This document shows, piece by piece, positions 8,008 to 16,058 of a stretch of DNA of 30,072 nt (the first letter of the stretch is position 1; every line of letters starts with the position of its first letter). The notes below the pieces were generated by a model, which was given only the letters and a program-made list of their open reading frames with translations, did not search any database and had not been told where the DNA came from. Where the stretch lies: the NCBI GenBank assembly GCA_905198475.1, contig CAJKCQ010000027.1, positions 1 through 30,072 of the forward strand, given 5' to 3'. This stretch comes from an uncultured Sutterella sp. (GTDB lineage: Bacteria; Pseudomonadota; Gammaproteobacteria; Burkholderiales; Burkholderiaceae_F). Both the position numbers and the translations under genes were made by a program.

Positions 8008-8107
8008 GCATCCGGCCCGGCGCAAGGACCCGCTTCGAGGGGAGATCCGCGAAGCCGCGAGCGCGCAGCGTGGCGCGCCGGCACCGGCCGCAGGCGCCGC
8101 CGCCCGC

Positions 8108-8113
8108 TAGAAT
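8108..8113 (+). promoter_or_regulatory. TAGAAT -10-like element of the asparaginase
   Basis: TAGAATG lies 39 bases upstream of the asparaginase ATG and downstream of the terminator at 7981-8007. If it is the promoter, the terminator would not affect this gene. The region 17 bases upstream is GC-rich with no -35 match. Confidence 0.4.
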
Positions 8114-8151
8114 GCCGTGACGTTCGAACACCTTCCCAGAGGGACCTCTCC

Positions 8152-9162
8152 ATGACCAACACCCTCCCCAAAATTCATCTGATCGCCTGCGGCGGCACCA
8201 TCGTCTCCTCGGGCGACGACGCGCTGCAGATGACGGGCTACCGCATCAAGGACTTCAACGTCGATGCGCTTCTCGCCGCCGTGCCTCAGCTCGGGCGCTA
8301 CGCCCGCATCGAAGCTGAAGAGGCAGCCCGCATCGACTCCATGTCGATGACGAGCGAGGTCTGGAAGAAGTTGGGCGCCGCGATCGAGCGCGCCGCCGCC
8401 GACCCCGATGTGACGGGCATCGTAGTGACCCACGGCACGGACACGATGGAGGAGACCGCGTGGTTCACGCACCTCACGGCGAAGACGGATAAGCCCATCG
8501 TCTTCACCGGCGCGATGCGCCCCGCGACGGCGCTCTCCGCCGACGGCCCGCTCAATCTCCTCAACGCCGTGCGCATCGCCGCCGACCCGCGCGCGAAGGG
8601 CCGCGGCGTGCTCCTCGCCCTCAACGACGTGATCCTCTCGGCGCGCGACGCGATGAAGACCAACCCCACGAACGTCATGGCCTTCTCAGGCGTCAATCAG
8701 GGGCCGATCGGGCTCGTCGCCGGCGACGAAATCGTCTGGCTCGGGCGCCCCGAGCGCCCGCACGGGGTTGATACGCCCTTCACGCTCAAGACCTTCTCGC
8801 GCCCGAGGCACCTGCCGCGCGTGGACATCCTCTACTCGCACGCGGACGACGACGGCGTGCTCGTGCGCGCAGCGGTCGCGGCCGGCGCCGAAGCCATCGT
8901 TCATGCGGGCACCGGGAACGGCTCGATTCACGCCGAAACCGAAAAGGCGCTCGCCGAAGCGGCCGCCGGCAACGTTTTTGTGATCCGCGCGAGCCGCGTG
9001 CCCGCCGGGTGCGTGACGCCGGGGCTCGCCGAGTGGCAGGAAAAGGGCTACGTCCCGTCGGGCACCCTCTCGCCTCAGAAGGCCCGCATCCTCGCGATCC
9101 TCGTGCTCCTCACCTTCGGCTGGTCGCCCGAGAAGATGAAGGAGGCCTTTGAGACCTATTGA
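8152..9162 (+). CDS. L-asparaginase
   Basis: The enzyme hydrolyses L-asparagine to aspartate and ammonia. The 336-residue length matches bacterial asparaginases. The first catalytic block is CGGTIVSSG (the nucleophilic Thr in GGTI), the second is VTHGTDTMEETAWF with the TDT triad residues, and GAMRP follows. A conserved Lys region lies near residue 165 (SARDAMKTNPTNV). No signal peptide is visible, so it is probably cytoplasmic although type II-like sequences are common in this group. The ATG at 8152 follows GAGGGAC; longer readings add a non-homologous GC-rich leader. A terminator follows at 9188. Together with glnK-amtB it fits nitrogen scavenging, but no shared regulatory site was found. 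Confidence 0.93.
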   Translation: MTNTLPKIHLIACGGTIVSSGDDALQMTGYRIKDFNVDALLAAVPQLGRYARIEAEEAARIDSMSMTSEVWKKLGAAIERAAADPDVTGIVVTHGTDTMEETAWFTHLTAKTDKPIVFTGAMRPATALSADGPLNLLNAVRIAADPRAKGRGVLLALNDVILSARDAMKTNPTNVMAFSGVNQGPIGLVAGDEIVWLGRPERPHGVDTPFTLKTFSRPRHLPRVDILYSHADDDGVLVRAAVAAGAEAIVHAGTGNGSIHAETEKALAEAAAGNVFVIRASRVPAGCVTPGLAEWQEKGYVPSGTLSPQKARILAILVLLTFGWSPEKMKEAFETY

Positions 9163-9187
9163 TCACCCGGATTGACGAGTGAAACAG

Positions 9188-9226
9188 ACGGCGGCTGCGC
9201 TCCAGTGGAGCGGGCCGCCGTTTTTC
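9188..9226 (+). terminator. Terminator after the asparaginase
   Basis: A stem of CGGCGGC and CGCTCC paired with GGAGCG and GCCGCCG, followed by TTTTTC, lies 25 bases past the stop codon. It is a canonical intrinsic terminator. Confidence 0.85.
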
Positions 9227-9264
9227 TTGATGCTGTTTGTCTGATTTGCTGATGGGGGACGACA

Positions 9265-10683
9265 TCAATCAGAAGTTTGGTCTGAACACTGCTTCAGCAC
9301 TTCATACTTGATAAATCGCCCTACCCGACTCTTCCTGATTTCCCCAGAATCGATCCTGCGTCGGATCAAATTATTTGCAGTCGTTTGCGAGACTCCCAAC
9401 TCGTCCTGCAGCTGTTGTCGCGTAAATTCAGCGTGCTCATTACAAAAATCCGCAAATCTATCAGAAGCAGATTTAGGTTGATGATCACTCACGCGACTTT
9501 CACCAACCATTTTCTTTCTTCCGCTCCCTCCCTTTTTATTCACCTCACAAAACTCTTCGATAACAAACTTTGGAAGCGTTAGTTTAAAGCCGTTATTAGA
9601 GACCTCAATGCTTGGTTTGGTCATCGATTCCCTATATTTCTCTTGAATCGAACGCAACCCGGTCCCATAAGCCTCAATATATCCAAGTCTGTAGAAGATT
9701 GCCGCTAATTTTTGATTCCTTAACTCGGAGAGTCCAAAACCGATGTCATCCACAGTAAGGCCCTTCATCAGACGCCCAAAGTTCATGAACTCCATTCGAT
9801 CAGAAAAAATATCTATTCTTATAGGTCCGCTATAAGAATAGTCTCTGTGGACAATCGCATTGACCAATGCCTCTCTGAGCGCAACCTCCGGATAAGTCTC
9901 AAAATCATCACGAACCAACCCGCGAATATTGGATATTATGGCTTGATTCCGCTTGAGTATGTCGAATACAACATCCAACTGACTAAGAACAGACCCAGAA
10001 GCCTCATAACGAGTTGATATCTTGTCAAAGTCATTACCATTAAACGTTGCAATCTTGATTTGGTGGACACACTGATCACTCAGCAGCATGGCAAGATTGG
10101 TATAACTTCCTTGAGGGCCAATGATTCCCAAAGTCCGCTTACTTTCTTCAGTAAGATCAATCCCCCTTCGTTGAAAGTGTTCCTGAAGCGCGTTAAACGT
10201 CAGATCTTGTCTAAGTGCTGTTTCCGATTCAAAATCACCACCTTCAGTCTGACGAAGAAGCTCATATATCAAATCTGGAGATGCGGGAATGGTTGCCGCT
10301 CCCCTTCGCACATAGACCCCCTCTGGCCTGTTTCCTTTCGCTGCCAGGTAATAAGGCTTTCTTGTTCCTTTGAGTACCAGTATGCGCACTACATGCTTGC
10401 CATCCATAACGACTGGATCGCAAGATATAAACATCAAAGCATCTGGGCGGATGGAATCACGCAACAAACTCGTGACCTGCAAAAGCACTTCATCCGGATC
10501 ATCAACGCCACAAATAGATCCATCGTCTTCTATGCCTATGAATATCTCTCCTCCGTCTGCATTCATCAACCCAATTACAGATTTGACAACCTCCCGAGTA
10601 AGTTCTCTTTTGTATTCAACCTTACTGCCCTCCAGGTCCAAGAGTCGCTTTTCAGGAGTTTTCGGCGATAAAATCTTTTTCAT
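9265..10683 (-). CDS. AlbA_2 (Schlafen-type) domain / HATPase / winged-helix protein
   Basis: The 472-residue protein combines three parts. Residues about 18-145 are an AlbA_2 domain, related to the Schlafen core, with the signature LEGSKVEYKREL and GGEIFIGIEDDGSICGV. Residues about 265-350 match the HATPase_c_4 type found in RecG-like/transcriptional-regulator annotations (REALVNAIVHRDYSYSGPIRIDIFSDRMEF and EAYGTGLRSIQEKY). Residues about 408-465 form a winged helix (FTRQQLQDELGVSQTTANNLIRRRI). The start is the ATG at 10683, with AAGGA eight bases upstream. The gene is clearly richer in A+T than its neighbours, which points to acquisition by transfer. It stands alone behind a large palindrome at 10758-10791 that it may bind itself. 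Such proteins are often near defence or mobile genes, but the function is not established. Confidence 0.88.
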   Translation of the reverse strand: MKKILSPKTPEKRLLDLEGSKVEYKRELTREVVKSVIGLMNADGGEIFIGIEDDGSICGVDDPDEVLLQVTSLLRDSIRPDALMFISCDPVVMDGKHVVRILVLKGTRKPYYLAAKGNRPEGVYVRRGAATIPASPDLIYELLRQTEGGDFESETALRQDLTFNALQEHFQRRGIDLTEESKRTLGIIGPQGSYTNLAMLLSDQCVHQIKIATFNGNDFDKISTRYEASGSVLSQLDVVFDILKRNQAIISNIRGLVRDDFETYPEVALREALVNAIVHRDYSYSGPIRIDIFSDRMEFMNFGRLMKGLTVDDIGFGLSELRNQKLAAIFYRLGYIEAYGTGLRSIQEKYRESMTKPSIEVSNNGFKLTLPKFVIEEFCEVNKKGGSGRKKMVGESRVSDHQPKSASDRFADFCNEHAEFTRQQLQDELGVSQTTANNLIRRRIDSGEIRKSRVGRFIKYEVLKQCSDQTSD

Positions 10684-10757
10684 TACGCATCCTTTGATAT
10701 TCGGTTCCAATATCAGCAGGGCTAGATATTGCCGTTCCGAACATACCATCCCCATCA

Positions 10758-10791
10758 CAACTATAGTACAACTATAGTTGTACTATAGTTG
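10758..10791. promoter_or_regulatory. 34-bp perfect palindrome built from three ACTATAGT units
   Basis: The 34 bases equal their own reverse complement. They contain three 8-bp palindromes ACTATAGT separated by three bases, so the repeat period is 11, about one helix turn. The block lies 75 bases upstream of the AlbA_2-protein start. On the minus strand the internal TATAGT can serve as a -10 box, with a weak TTTCAT 16 bases upstream. Binding of a dimeric or multimeric regulator there would block transcription. The winged helix of the downstream protein makes autoregulation a reasonable guess. Confidence 0.75.
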
Positions 10792-10990
10792 AATGAAACT
10801 ACTAGAGTTGCTTTCATTTCAAAAATGACACCGTAGACACCGCAACTTCGCGGCAGGTATAGGTGACGCTGTTCTAGTAAGATTGGTAGTACGCTATTTG
10901 AGCGTAACCTCCCGACACTCGAGGTCATCGCGGTATCGCCATCAGGGCCTGCAGACCGCCAACTTCCTAAAAGAGACGTGGCCAGAAAAC

Positions 10991-11076
10991 GCTCCCTGTG
11001 AACCCATGCGGAAGTGCTTGCATGGGAGCAATTCTTCGGTGAACGACGGGCGAGGAGGTCGAGGGTTCACGCTCCC
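10991..11076. repeat. Cluster of nested and competing inverted repeats
   Basis: Three pairings overlap here. GTGAACCC (10998-11005) pairs with GGGTTCAC (11063-11070). CCCATGC (11003-11009) pairs with GCATGGG (11020-11026). GGGAGC (11024-11029) can pair with GCTCCC at 10991-10996 or at 11071-11076, and a second GTGAAC lies at 11039-11044. This looks like a folded RNA or the end of a transposable element rather than coding sequence. The remaining bases between 10792 and 11123 show no gene I can support. Confidence 0.5.
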
Positions 11077-11088
11077 GAGCCAATGCAG

Positions 11089-11115
11089 AGGCGGCGAGAT
11101 TGAATTCCGCCGCCT
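11089..11115 (-). terminator. Possible terminator of the small exported protein gene
   Basis: AGGCGGCG (11089-11096) pairs perfectly with CGCCGCCT (11108-11115) nine bases past the stop codon at 11124. No T-run follows on the minus strand, so termination would be inefficient or need Rho. Confidence 0.35.
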
Positions 11116-11123
11116 ACCCGTCC

Positions 11124-11507
11124 TCAGTCCTTGTAGAGCGCGCAGCATCCTTCCGGCGCATCCTTGAGTGCCGTCCCGTCGGCCGAGAGGAGATGGAGCT
11201 TCTCGTCGGCGCGCTTCTCGAGGATGCGGCGCACGACGCCCGAGGAGTCCTTGAGTTCAACGCGGCCCGCCTTCACAGTGTAGAAGCCCGTCTCGATGCC
11301 GTGCTCCTTCTTGAGCGAGAGCGCGTAGCAGCCGTAGTCGTCGAGTGAGAGCTCGGCGTCGGATGCTTCGTCCATCATCGTGAGCATCACGCCCGACCAG
11401 TGCCCTTCGAGCCCGGACTTGTCGCGGGCGGCGGCGGATCCGGAAATGGAGGCGAGCCCGACGACGGCGGAAAGAATGAGCGCGGACGTGATGACGCGGA
11501 GCTGCAT
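11124..11507 (-). CDS. Small exported protein, unknown function
   Basis: The 127-residue product begins with a probable Sec signal peptide (VITSALILSAVVGLASISGSAAA) and is predicted to be periplasmic. The mature part has a beta-rich pattern (LEGHWSGVMLTM, YTVKAGRVELKDSSGV) loosely like the NlpE/META type of small stress proteins, but the CxxC of NlpE is missing. Cysteines occur instead in DDYGCYAL and EGCCALYKD near the C terminus. The ATG at 11507 gives the best signal peptide; a start 13 codons upstream would precede it with a polar leader. It lies downstream of the molybdoenzyme operon on the same strand, separated by that operon's terminator, so it is probably transcribed independently. 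Confidence 0.7.
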   Translation of the reverse strand: MQLRVITSALILSAVVGLASISGSAAARDKSGLEGHWSGVMLTMMDEASDAELSLDDYGCYALSLKKEHGIETGFYTVKAGRVELKDSSGVVRRILEKRADEKLHLLSADGTALKDAPEGCCALYKD

Positions 11508-11692
11508 GGCGGGAGACCTCGAAGAAAAGAGAAGGCACAAAAACAAATGAGGAGCCCTCGGCGCCCCGCGGCCCAGCTGCGACCAAGCAAGCGGCGGGCG
11601 GCGGACGCTTCAACGAAGCTCCTCTTGAGATGCCTTCAGAGTAGCGCGCAAATCTCTCATGAAGCTTAAGGAGACATCGCGCCGCCGGCCCT

Positions 11693-11752
11693 CAAAAAGC
11701 CTGCGGCCCGCCGGAAGGATCCGCATGGGAACCTCCCGACGGGCCGCGCAGG
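11693..11752 (-). terminator. Terminator of the molybdoenzyme operon
   Basis: On the minus strand a GC-rich stem (arms 11699-11714 and about 11736-11752) is followed by CTTTTTGA. It lies about 50 bases past the membrane-subunit stop codon and ends the three-gene transcript. Confidence 0.7.
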
Positions 11753-11802
11753 GACTCCTCGGGCTGGGAGCGGCTGAAACGGCCGCCCCGCCCCGGAAGG
11801 GA

Positions 11803-12672
11803 CTACATGATCACCGGATCAAAGTACCCGGCGAAGAGCACCGAGGCGCGCAGCGCCAGAGCGCCGATCACGGCGGCGAGCCCACCGATCACGGCGGCCG
11901 TCCGGCCGTGCCTCACGAGCCCGCAGAGGCACGGGAGCACGATGCCGAGACCCACGGCGCCCGACCAGAAGAGGAGCGACGTACCGCCCGAGAGGAGCGT
12001 CTGCGCGCCCGCGGCGGCGCCCGGCGTCCCGGAGAGCGCCGACTGAAGGAAGGCGAAGAGCACGAACGCTTCGCCCGCATGCACGCCCCAGGCCGTCCCG
12101 GGAAGCCACGACGGATGTCCGCCCTCAAGCTTCCCCACTGCGGCGAGGATCTCCGCCGCGCCAACGGCGCAGGCGAGCCCCGAGAAAATCCAGAGGACCG
12201 GCACAGCGGTGGTGTTCCAGAGCGGCACGCCCGCGGCCTCGGTGAGGAGGAACCCGGAGTATGCGGTGGCGGCGACGCCCAGGACGCCGTTCGCCCAGCG
12301 CACGGCCGGGATCTCCACCTGCGCGGCGCGGCCGCAGCGGATGAGGAGGCCTTCGAGCACGACGGCGATGCAGAGCACCGCGAGCAGGCAGATGCCGATG
12401 AACATCCAGCTCGAGAAATTGAAGGACCATTGCGTCAAGGCGTGAAAGGCCGCAACGGGAAGGTTGAGGAGCCGCCCCAAGTGCGAGAGCACGAGGAGCG
12501 TGCCCGCGATCGCGGCACCGCCCGCGATCCAAAAGACGCGGCGGCTCTTCAGCCAGACGTTCAGGAAGAGCGCCATGCCCGAGAGGCCGACGAACCAGAG
12601 GAAGAAGGCGATCGTCCACGCCCAGTGGCTCGTCGAAGCCTGGGCGGTGAGTTCCAAGTACTGCGGATTCAT
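11803..12672 (-). CDS. Membrane anchor subunit of molybdopterin oxidoreductase (NrfD/DmsC type)
   Basis: This 289-residue integral membrane protein is the third gene of the operon. It should bind quinol and pass electrons to the iron-sulfur subunit. About eight hydrophobic helices are visible, starting with WAWTIAFFLWFVGLSGMALFL. Two features are typical of the NrfD/PsrC/DmsC families: the LSHLGRLLNL segment after helix two, and FNFSSWMFIGICLLAVLCI in helix three. No haem ligands can be assigned with confidence. Its ATG overlaps the stop codon of the iron-sulfur subunit gene (ATGA), which shows translational coupling. DmsC and NrfD annotations are both possible, and the catalytic subunit does not decide between them. 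Confidence 0.85.
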   Translation of the reverse strand: MNPQYLELTAQASTSHWAWTIAFFLWFVGLSGMALFLNVWLKSRRVFWIAGGAAIAGTLLVLSHLGRLLNLPVAAFHALTQWSFNFSSWMFIGICLLAVLCIAVVLEGLLIRCGRAAQVEIPAVRWANGVLGVAATAYSGFLLTEAAGVPLWNTTAVPVLWIFSGLACAVGAAEILAAVGKLEGGHPSWLPGTAWGVHAGEAFVLFAFLQSALSGTPGAAAGAQTLLSGGTSLLFWSGAVGLGIVLPCLCGLVRHGRTAAVIGGLAAVIGALALRASVLFAGYFDPVIM

Positions 12673-13253
12673 TTCTGCACCACCACGAAGAAGTTGGGAC
12701 GCGTGCCCTTCTGCGGCAGAAGCCGCTCGGCGCGCGACCGGGCAAGACGCTGGGAGATTGGGCTCTCGGGATCGTTCACGTCGCCGAAGGCGCGCGCCGA
12801 CACCGGGCAGGCCGCAACGCAGGCGGGCGACTCGCCCGCTTGAACGAGCTTCTCGCAGCCTTCACCCATGCACTTCACCGGCAGCCCCTTCGTCGGATGG
12901 AGCCAGCGCACGTCGTAGGGGCACGCCGTCACGCAGTACCCGCACCCGACGCAGCGTTTCGGATCGGTCTTCACCTGACCCGTCTCCGGGTCGTGGAAGT
13001 TGGCGCCGAAGGGACAGACCTTGATGCAGGGTGCGTCGTCGCACTGCTGGCACTGCACGAGAAGCTGCCGCGGACGGCGGGCGGTCTCGATCGTCACCCG
13101 GCGGATGTTCGAGGGAAGCGCCCCCCAGCCGGTGTTTTCATCGTTGAGCATCTCCGGGTAGTTCGTCTGCGCGCACGCGACGATGCAGGCCGAGCACCCG
13201 ACGCACTGTGTCGCATCGAAGAGATGCGCGAGCTTTTTGGTTTGTTCAGTCAT
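12669..13253 (-). CDS. Iron-sulfur electron-transfer subunit of molybdopterin oxidoreductase (DmsB/PsrB type)
   Basis: The 194-residue protein is a four-cluster ferredoxin of the DmsB/NrfC/PsrB class that moves electrons from the membrane subunit to the molybdenum enzyme. Four cysteine groups are visible in order: CVGCSACIVAC near residue 17, CQQCDDAPCIKVCP near 65, CVGCGYCVTACP near 97, and CMGEGCEKL...CVAACP near 125-150. Each can hold a [4Fe-4S] cluster. It lacks a signal peptide, as expected for a partner exported together with a Tat-targeted catalytic subunit. It starts 20 bases after the catalytic subunit gene and overlaps the next gene by four bases. Confidence 0.92.
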   Translation of the reverse strand: MTEQTKKLAHLFDATQCVGCSACIVACAQTNYPEMLNDENTGWGALPSNIRRVTIETARRPRQLLVQCQQCDDAPCIKVCPFGANFHDPETGQVKTDPKRCVGCGYCVTACPYDVRWLHPTKGLPVKCMGEGCEKLVQAGESPACVAACPVSARAFGDVNDPESPISQRLARSRAERLLPQKGTRPNFFVVVQK

Positions 13254-13273
13254 CGCTTAGTCTCCTCACGGAC

Positions 13274-15892
13274 CTAGTCGCGCCCGATGCGCACGACGCG
13301 CACGGACGAGTTGTTGGCGAGCGACCCGGTGACGGGTTCGCGCCACCCGGTGGCGAACCAGTGCGAGTTGACGCCTTCGCGCGTCCACTCGTAGGCGCCG
13401 AGGCTGCGCTTGGTGCGCACGCCCCCGGAGAAGCCGTGACTGAAGAGAGACCCGGCGATCACGCGGTTCGTGACGGTGACGCGGGTGCGGCCCTTCGCGC
13501 CCGTGTCGAGGCCCGTGAGCTCCACCATGTCGCCCGTCGAGATCCCGAGGCGTTCGGCATCGACCGGATTCATCCAGACGGTGCGGTCACCGAGGAACTT
13601 CGTCGGCCACGTGAACATTGCGACGCCCGAATTCGAGGCGCTGTCCTTGCCGGAGACGAGATAGAACTCGTCGGAGAAGGGCTTCGGGAGCTTGTAGGCG
13701 GGAGGCGCCTCGAAGTCCGAAAGCCCGGACGCCCCCTTCGACTCGTACTTCGATGCGAAGAGGAAGGAGATGATCTCGCCCTTGCCCGTCGGCGTGCCGA
13801 AGGGCTTCTTGTAGGGATAAACGCCGTACTTCTTCTTCGCCGTCTCGCTCCAGCCGTGCGCCCGGACGTCCGCGGCGATGCGGTCGCCTTCACCGGGCTT
13901 CTCGGCGTTCTTCTTTGCGATGAACTTCTCCCAGGCCGCATCCATCATGCCGCGGTACCAGGCCTTGAATTCGTCGCGGGTCTTCAATTCCTTCGCGTAG
14001 CCGAGACGCTCGGCCGCGCGTTCGGGGAAGGCGCGTCGCAGGATCTCGGCGAACTGCCAGATCTCCTCGCGCGCCTCGCACCCTTCGGGCGGGTCGATGC
14101 CGGCGCCGGAGAACTGAACGTTTCCGTTGAGGGCCCACTTCACGCCGCCATACTCGTGCGCCTCGAGGAAGAAGGTGCAGGGCAGAACGTAGTCGGCGTA
14201 GTCGATCACTTCGTGCGGGAGAATGTCCTGCACGACCACGAGGTCGAGCGCCTTCAGGGCCTTCGCGAGCCGCTCGGAGTTGGCCTCGCGGTGGAACATC
14301 GTCGTGCCCGTGATGAAGGCCGCGCGGATCGGATAGGGTTTGCCGGTCTCAATCGCCTCGAAGATCGCCGAGTAGGTCCCGGACCCCTCCGGGTAGTAGA
14401 CCTTGTCGAGGGCCTTGGCGTCCTTGTTGGTCCAGCTCTGGCCGTTGGGCCCCTTCCCCTTGCCGCCCGACTGCGAACAACCCGGTCCCTTGAAGCCGCC
14501 CCCTTGAGTGACGACGAAGCCGCCCGGCTGATCAATCCGTCCCGTGAAGAGATTGAGCATGCTCATGAGCGCATAGGCGCTCGTGTCGTTGCCGTTTCTC
14601 GACGCGTACCAACCGTCGTCGCAGACGCCGCCTTCGGTGAAGAAGCTCCGCGCAAGGCGCACAATCGTCGCGACGGGAATGCCCGTCTCCTTCGCGGCGC
14701 GCTCCGGCGTCATCGCGCGAGCGGCGGCGGCGACGGCGTGGAGGCACGACTCGACCTCGATCACGCGCCCGTCCGTCGTCGTGACGCGGGCCGAATAGTC
14801 GAGCTCTGGATCAACGTTCACGGGCTCGTCGAACCCGACCACCGCGCCCTTGGCGTCCTTCACGAGCGCCATCGGTGCAAAGGCGCCGTCAGCGCGGTTC
14901 ATCACGACCCAGGCGTCCTCCGCGGCGCCGGCAATGAGGTCACCGGCCGTCACCGGGCGGCGCGTTCCCGCTTCGATGAGGTACGGGGCGTTGGTCCACC
15001 TGCGCAGGAACTCGAAGTCCACAAGCTCTTCGCCGAGACCGATCCCGATCATCGCGAGAATGAGCGCGGAGTCCGTGCCCGGGCGGATCGGCACCCACTC
15101 GGCGCCCGTGAAGGCGCCTTCGGGCATGCGGGGATCGACGAAGACGAGCTTGGCGCCCTGCTCGCGCGCGCGGCCGAAGACGGCCGCCACCCCCATCGCG
15201 CAGTTGAGCGTGCGCCCGATGCAGAGGAGGAAGCGGCAGTTCGCGTAGTCGGGCTCGACCTTGCCCGCCCCGTCAAAGCCCTTGCCGAAGACCTTGCGGC
15301 GGCCGGCGACCGAGGCCGAATTGCACGTCGAGGAGTGACTGATGATGTTGGGCGTTCCCAACGGAGCGGCGAGCCACTGCTGCAGACCGGAAAAGTTGTG
15401 CGACGTCATCGAGACGGCACGCTCGCCGTCCTGCTCGACGATCGTCTTCACGCGGGCGGCGATTTCGTCGAGGGCCTGGTCCCAGGAGATCTCCTCGAAC
15501 TTCCCCTCACCCTTTTCCCCCGTGCGCTTCAGGGGCTTTCTCAGGCGCAGCGGATGGTTCCACATCCACATGGCCTGCGCGCCCCTCGCGCAGCAGCCGC
15601 GCTGCGGGTGGCCCGGGTTGGGCATGATGCGCACCGTCTCCTGCGAGACCGGAGCGCCCTTTTTGTGCATCGCGAGCAGGCCGCAGTAGCCGCCGCAGAT
15701 CATGCAGGCGGTCGGGTGCGCCTCCCAGCCGTCGGCCTTCAGGGCCTCGACTTCCTTCGCGGCGGCTTCGTCGGCGGCCGTCCAGAGCGAGGCGCCCAAC
15801 ATGCCCGAACCGGCGGCGGCGCCCGCCGCACCGATCAGGGAGCGGCGGGTGAGCAGCGGCCCACGTGGGTCCTGCGCTGTTTTCTTTTCCAT
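13274..15892 (-). CDS. Molybdopterin oxidoreductase catalytic subunit, Tat-exported
   Basis: The 872-residue enzyme belongs to the DMSO-reductase superfamily and would reduce a terminal acceptor in the periplasm during anaerobic respiration. A twin-arginine signal (LLTRRSLIGAAGAAAG) lies near residues 13-28. Residues 63-101 carry a [4Fe-4S] motif of the form C-x2-C-x3-C-x29-C. The likely molybdenum ligand is Cys190, in the segment GTPNIISHSSTCNSASV. Cys there is typical of polysulfide/thiosulfate-type enzymes (PsrA/PhsA), whereas true DmsA uses Ser. The ATG at 15892 follows GGAGGAG; upstream readings place extra sequence before the Tat signal. No maturation chaperone gene is visible nearby. 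The substrate cannot be fixed from sequence; sulfur compounds are a reasonable guess. Confidence 0.9.
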   Translation of the reverse strand: MEKKTAQDPRGPLLTRRSLIGAAGAAAGSGMLGASLWTAADEAAAKEVEALKADGWEAHPTACMICGGYCGLLAMHKKGAPVSQETVRIMPNPGHPQRGCCARGAQAMWMWNHPLRLRKPLKRTGEKGEGKFEEISWDQALDEIAARVKTIVEQDGERAVSMTSHNFSGLQQWLAAPLGTPNIISHSSTCNSASVAGRRKVFGKGFDGAGKVEPDYANCRFLLCIGRTLNCAMGVAAVFGRAREQGAKLVFVDPRMPEGAFTGAEWVPIRPGTDSALILAMIGIGLGEELVDFEFLRRWTNAPYLIEAGTRRPVTAGDLIAGAAEDAWVVMNRADGAFAPMALVKDAKGAVVGFDEPVNVDPELDYSARVTTTDGRVIEVESCLHAVAAAARAMTPERAAKETGIPVATIVRLARSFFTEGGVCDDGWYASRNGNDTSAYALMSMLNLFTGRIDQPGGFVVTQGGGFKGPGCSQSGGKGKGPNGQSWTNKDAKALDKVYYPEGSGTYSAIFEAIETGKPYPIRAAFITGTTMFHREANSERLAKALKALDLVVVQDILPHEVIDYADYVLPCTFFLEAHEYGGVKWALNGNVQFSGAGIDPPEGCEAREEIWQFAEILRRAFPERAAERLGYAKELKTRDEFKAWYRGMMDAAWEKFIAKKNAEKPGEGDRIAADVRAHGWSETAKKKYGVYPYKKPFGTPTGKGEIISFLFASKYESKGASGLSDFEAPPAYKLPKPFSDEFYLVSGKDSASNSGVAMFTWPTKFLGDRTVWMNPVDAERLGISTGDMVELTGLDTGAKGRTRVTVTNRVIAGSLFSHGFSGGVRTKRSLGAYEWTREGVNSHWFATGWREPVTGSLANNSSVRVVRIGRD

Positions 15893-15925
15893 TTTGGGGT
15901 CTCCTCCAACCCGCGGCGCCCCGTC

Positions 15926-16008
15926 CACAAAAGCAAAGGACCTCCCGGAAATGCCGACGCGAGAAGCTCTGCTTCTTCTCATCGACCCTTCCGAGAGGTC
16001 CTTTTGTG
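15926..16008. promoter_or_regulatory. Long hairpin in the molybdoenzyme operon leader
   Basis: AAAGGACCTC pairs with GAGGTCCTTT, continued by CCGGAA with TTCCG. A second hairpin inside has GAGAAG at 15961-15966 paired with CTTCTC at 15975-15980. Short U-rich tails lie outside the stem on both strands. It sits 34 bases upstream of the catalytic-subunit ATG. It may be an attenuator of the operon, or a terminator of whatever is transcribed from 16059 leftward. It does not match the molybdenum-cofactor riboswitch as I know it. Confidence 0.5.
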
Positions 16009-16058
16009 AGACGGCCGCTTGATTGGTGTTGTCTTTTTTATTCGTCGTCCGGGTCGCC

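Noticed and set aside
13208..16009. A 933-codon open frame opposite the molybdoenzyme catalytic gene
   Set aside because: It lies antisense to a clear enzyme with cofactor motifs, is extremely rich in Arg, Gly and Ala, and matches no family; it is a shadow of GC-rich codon use.
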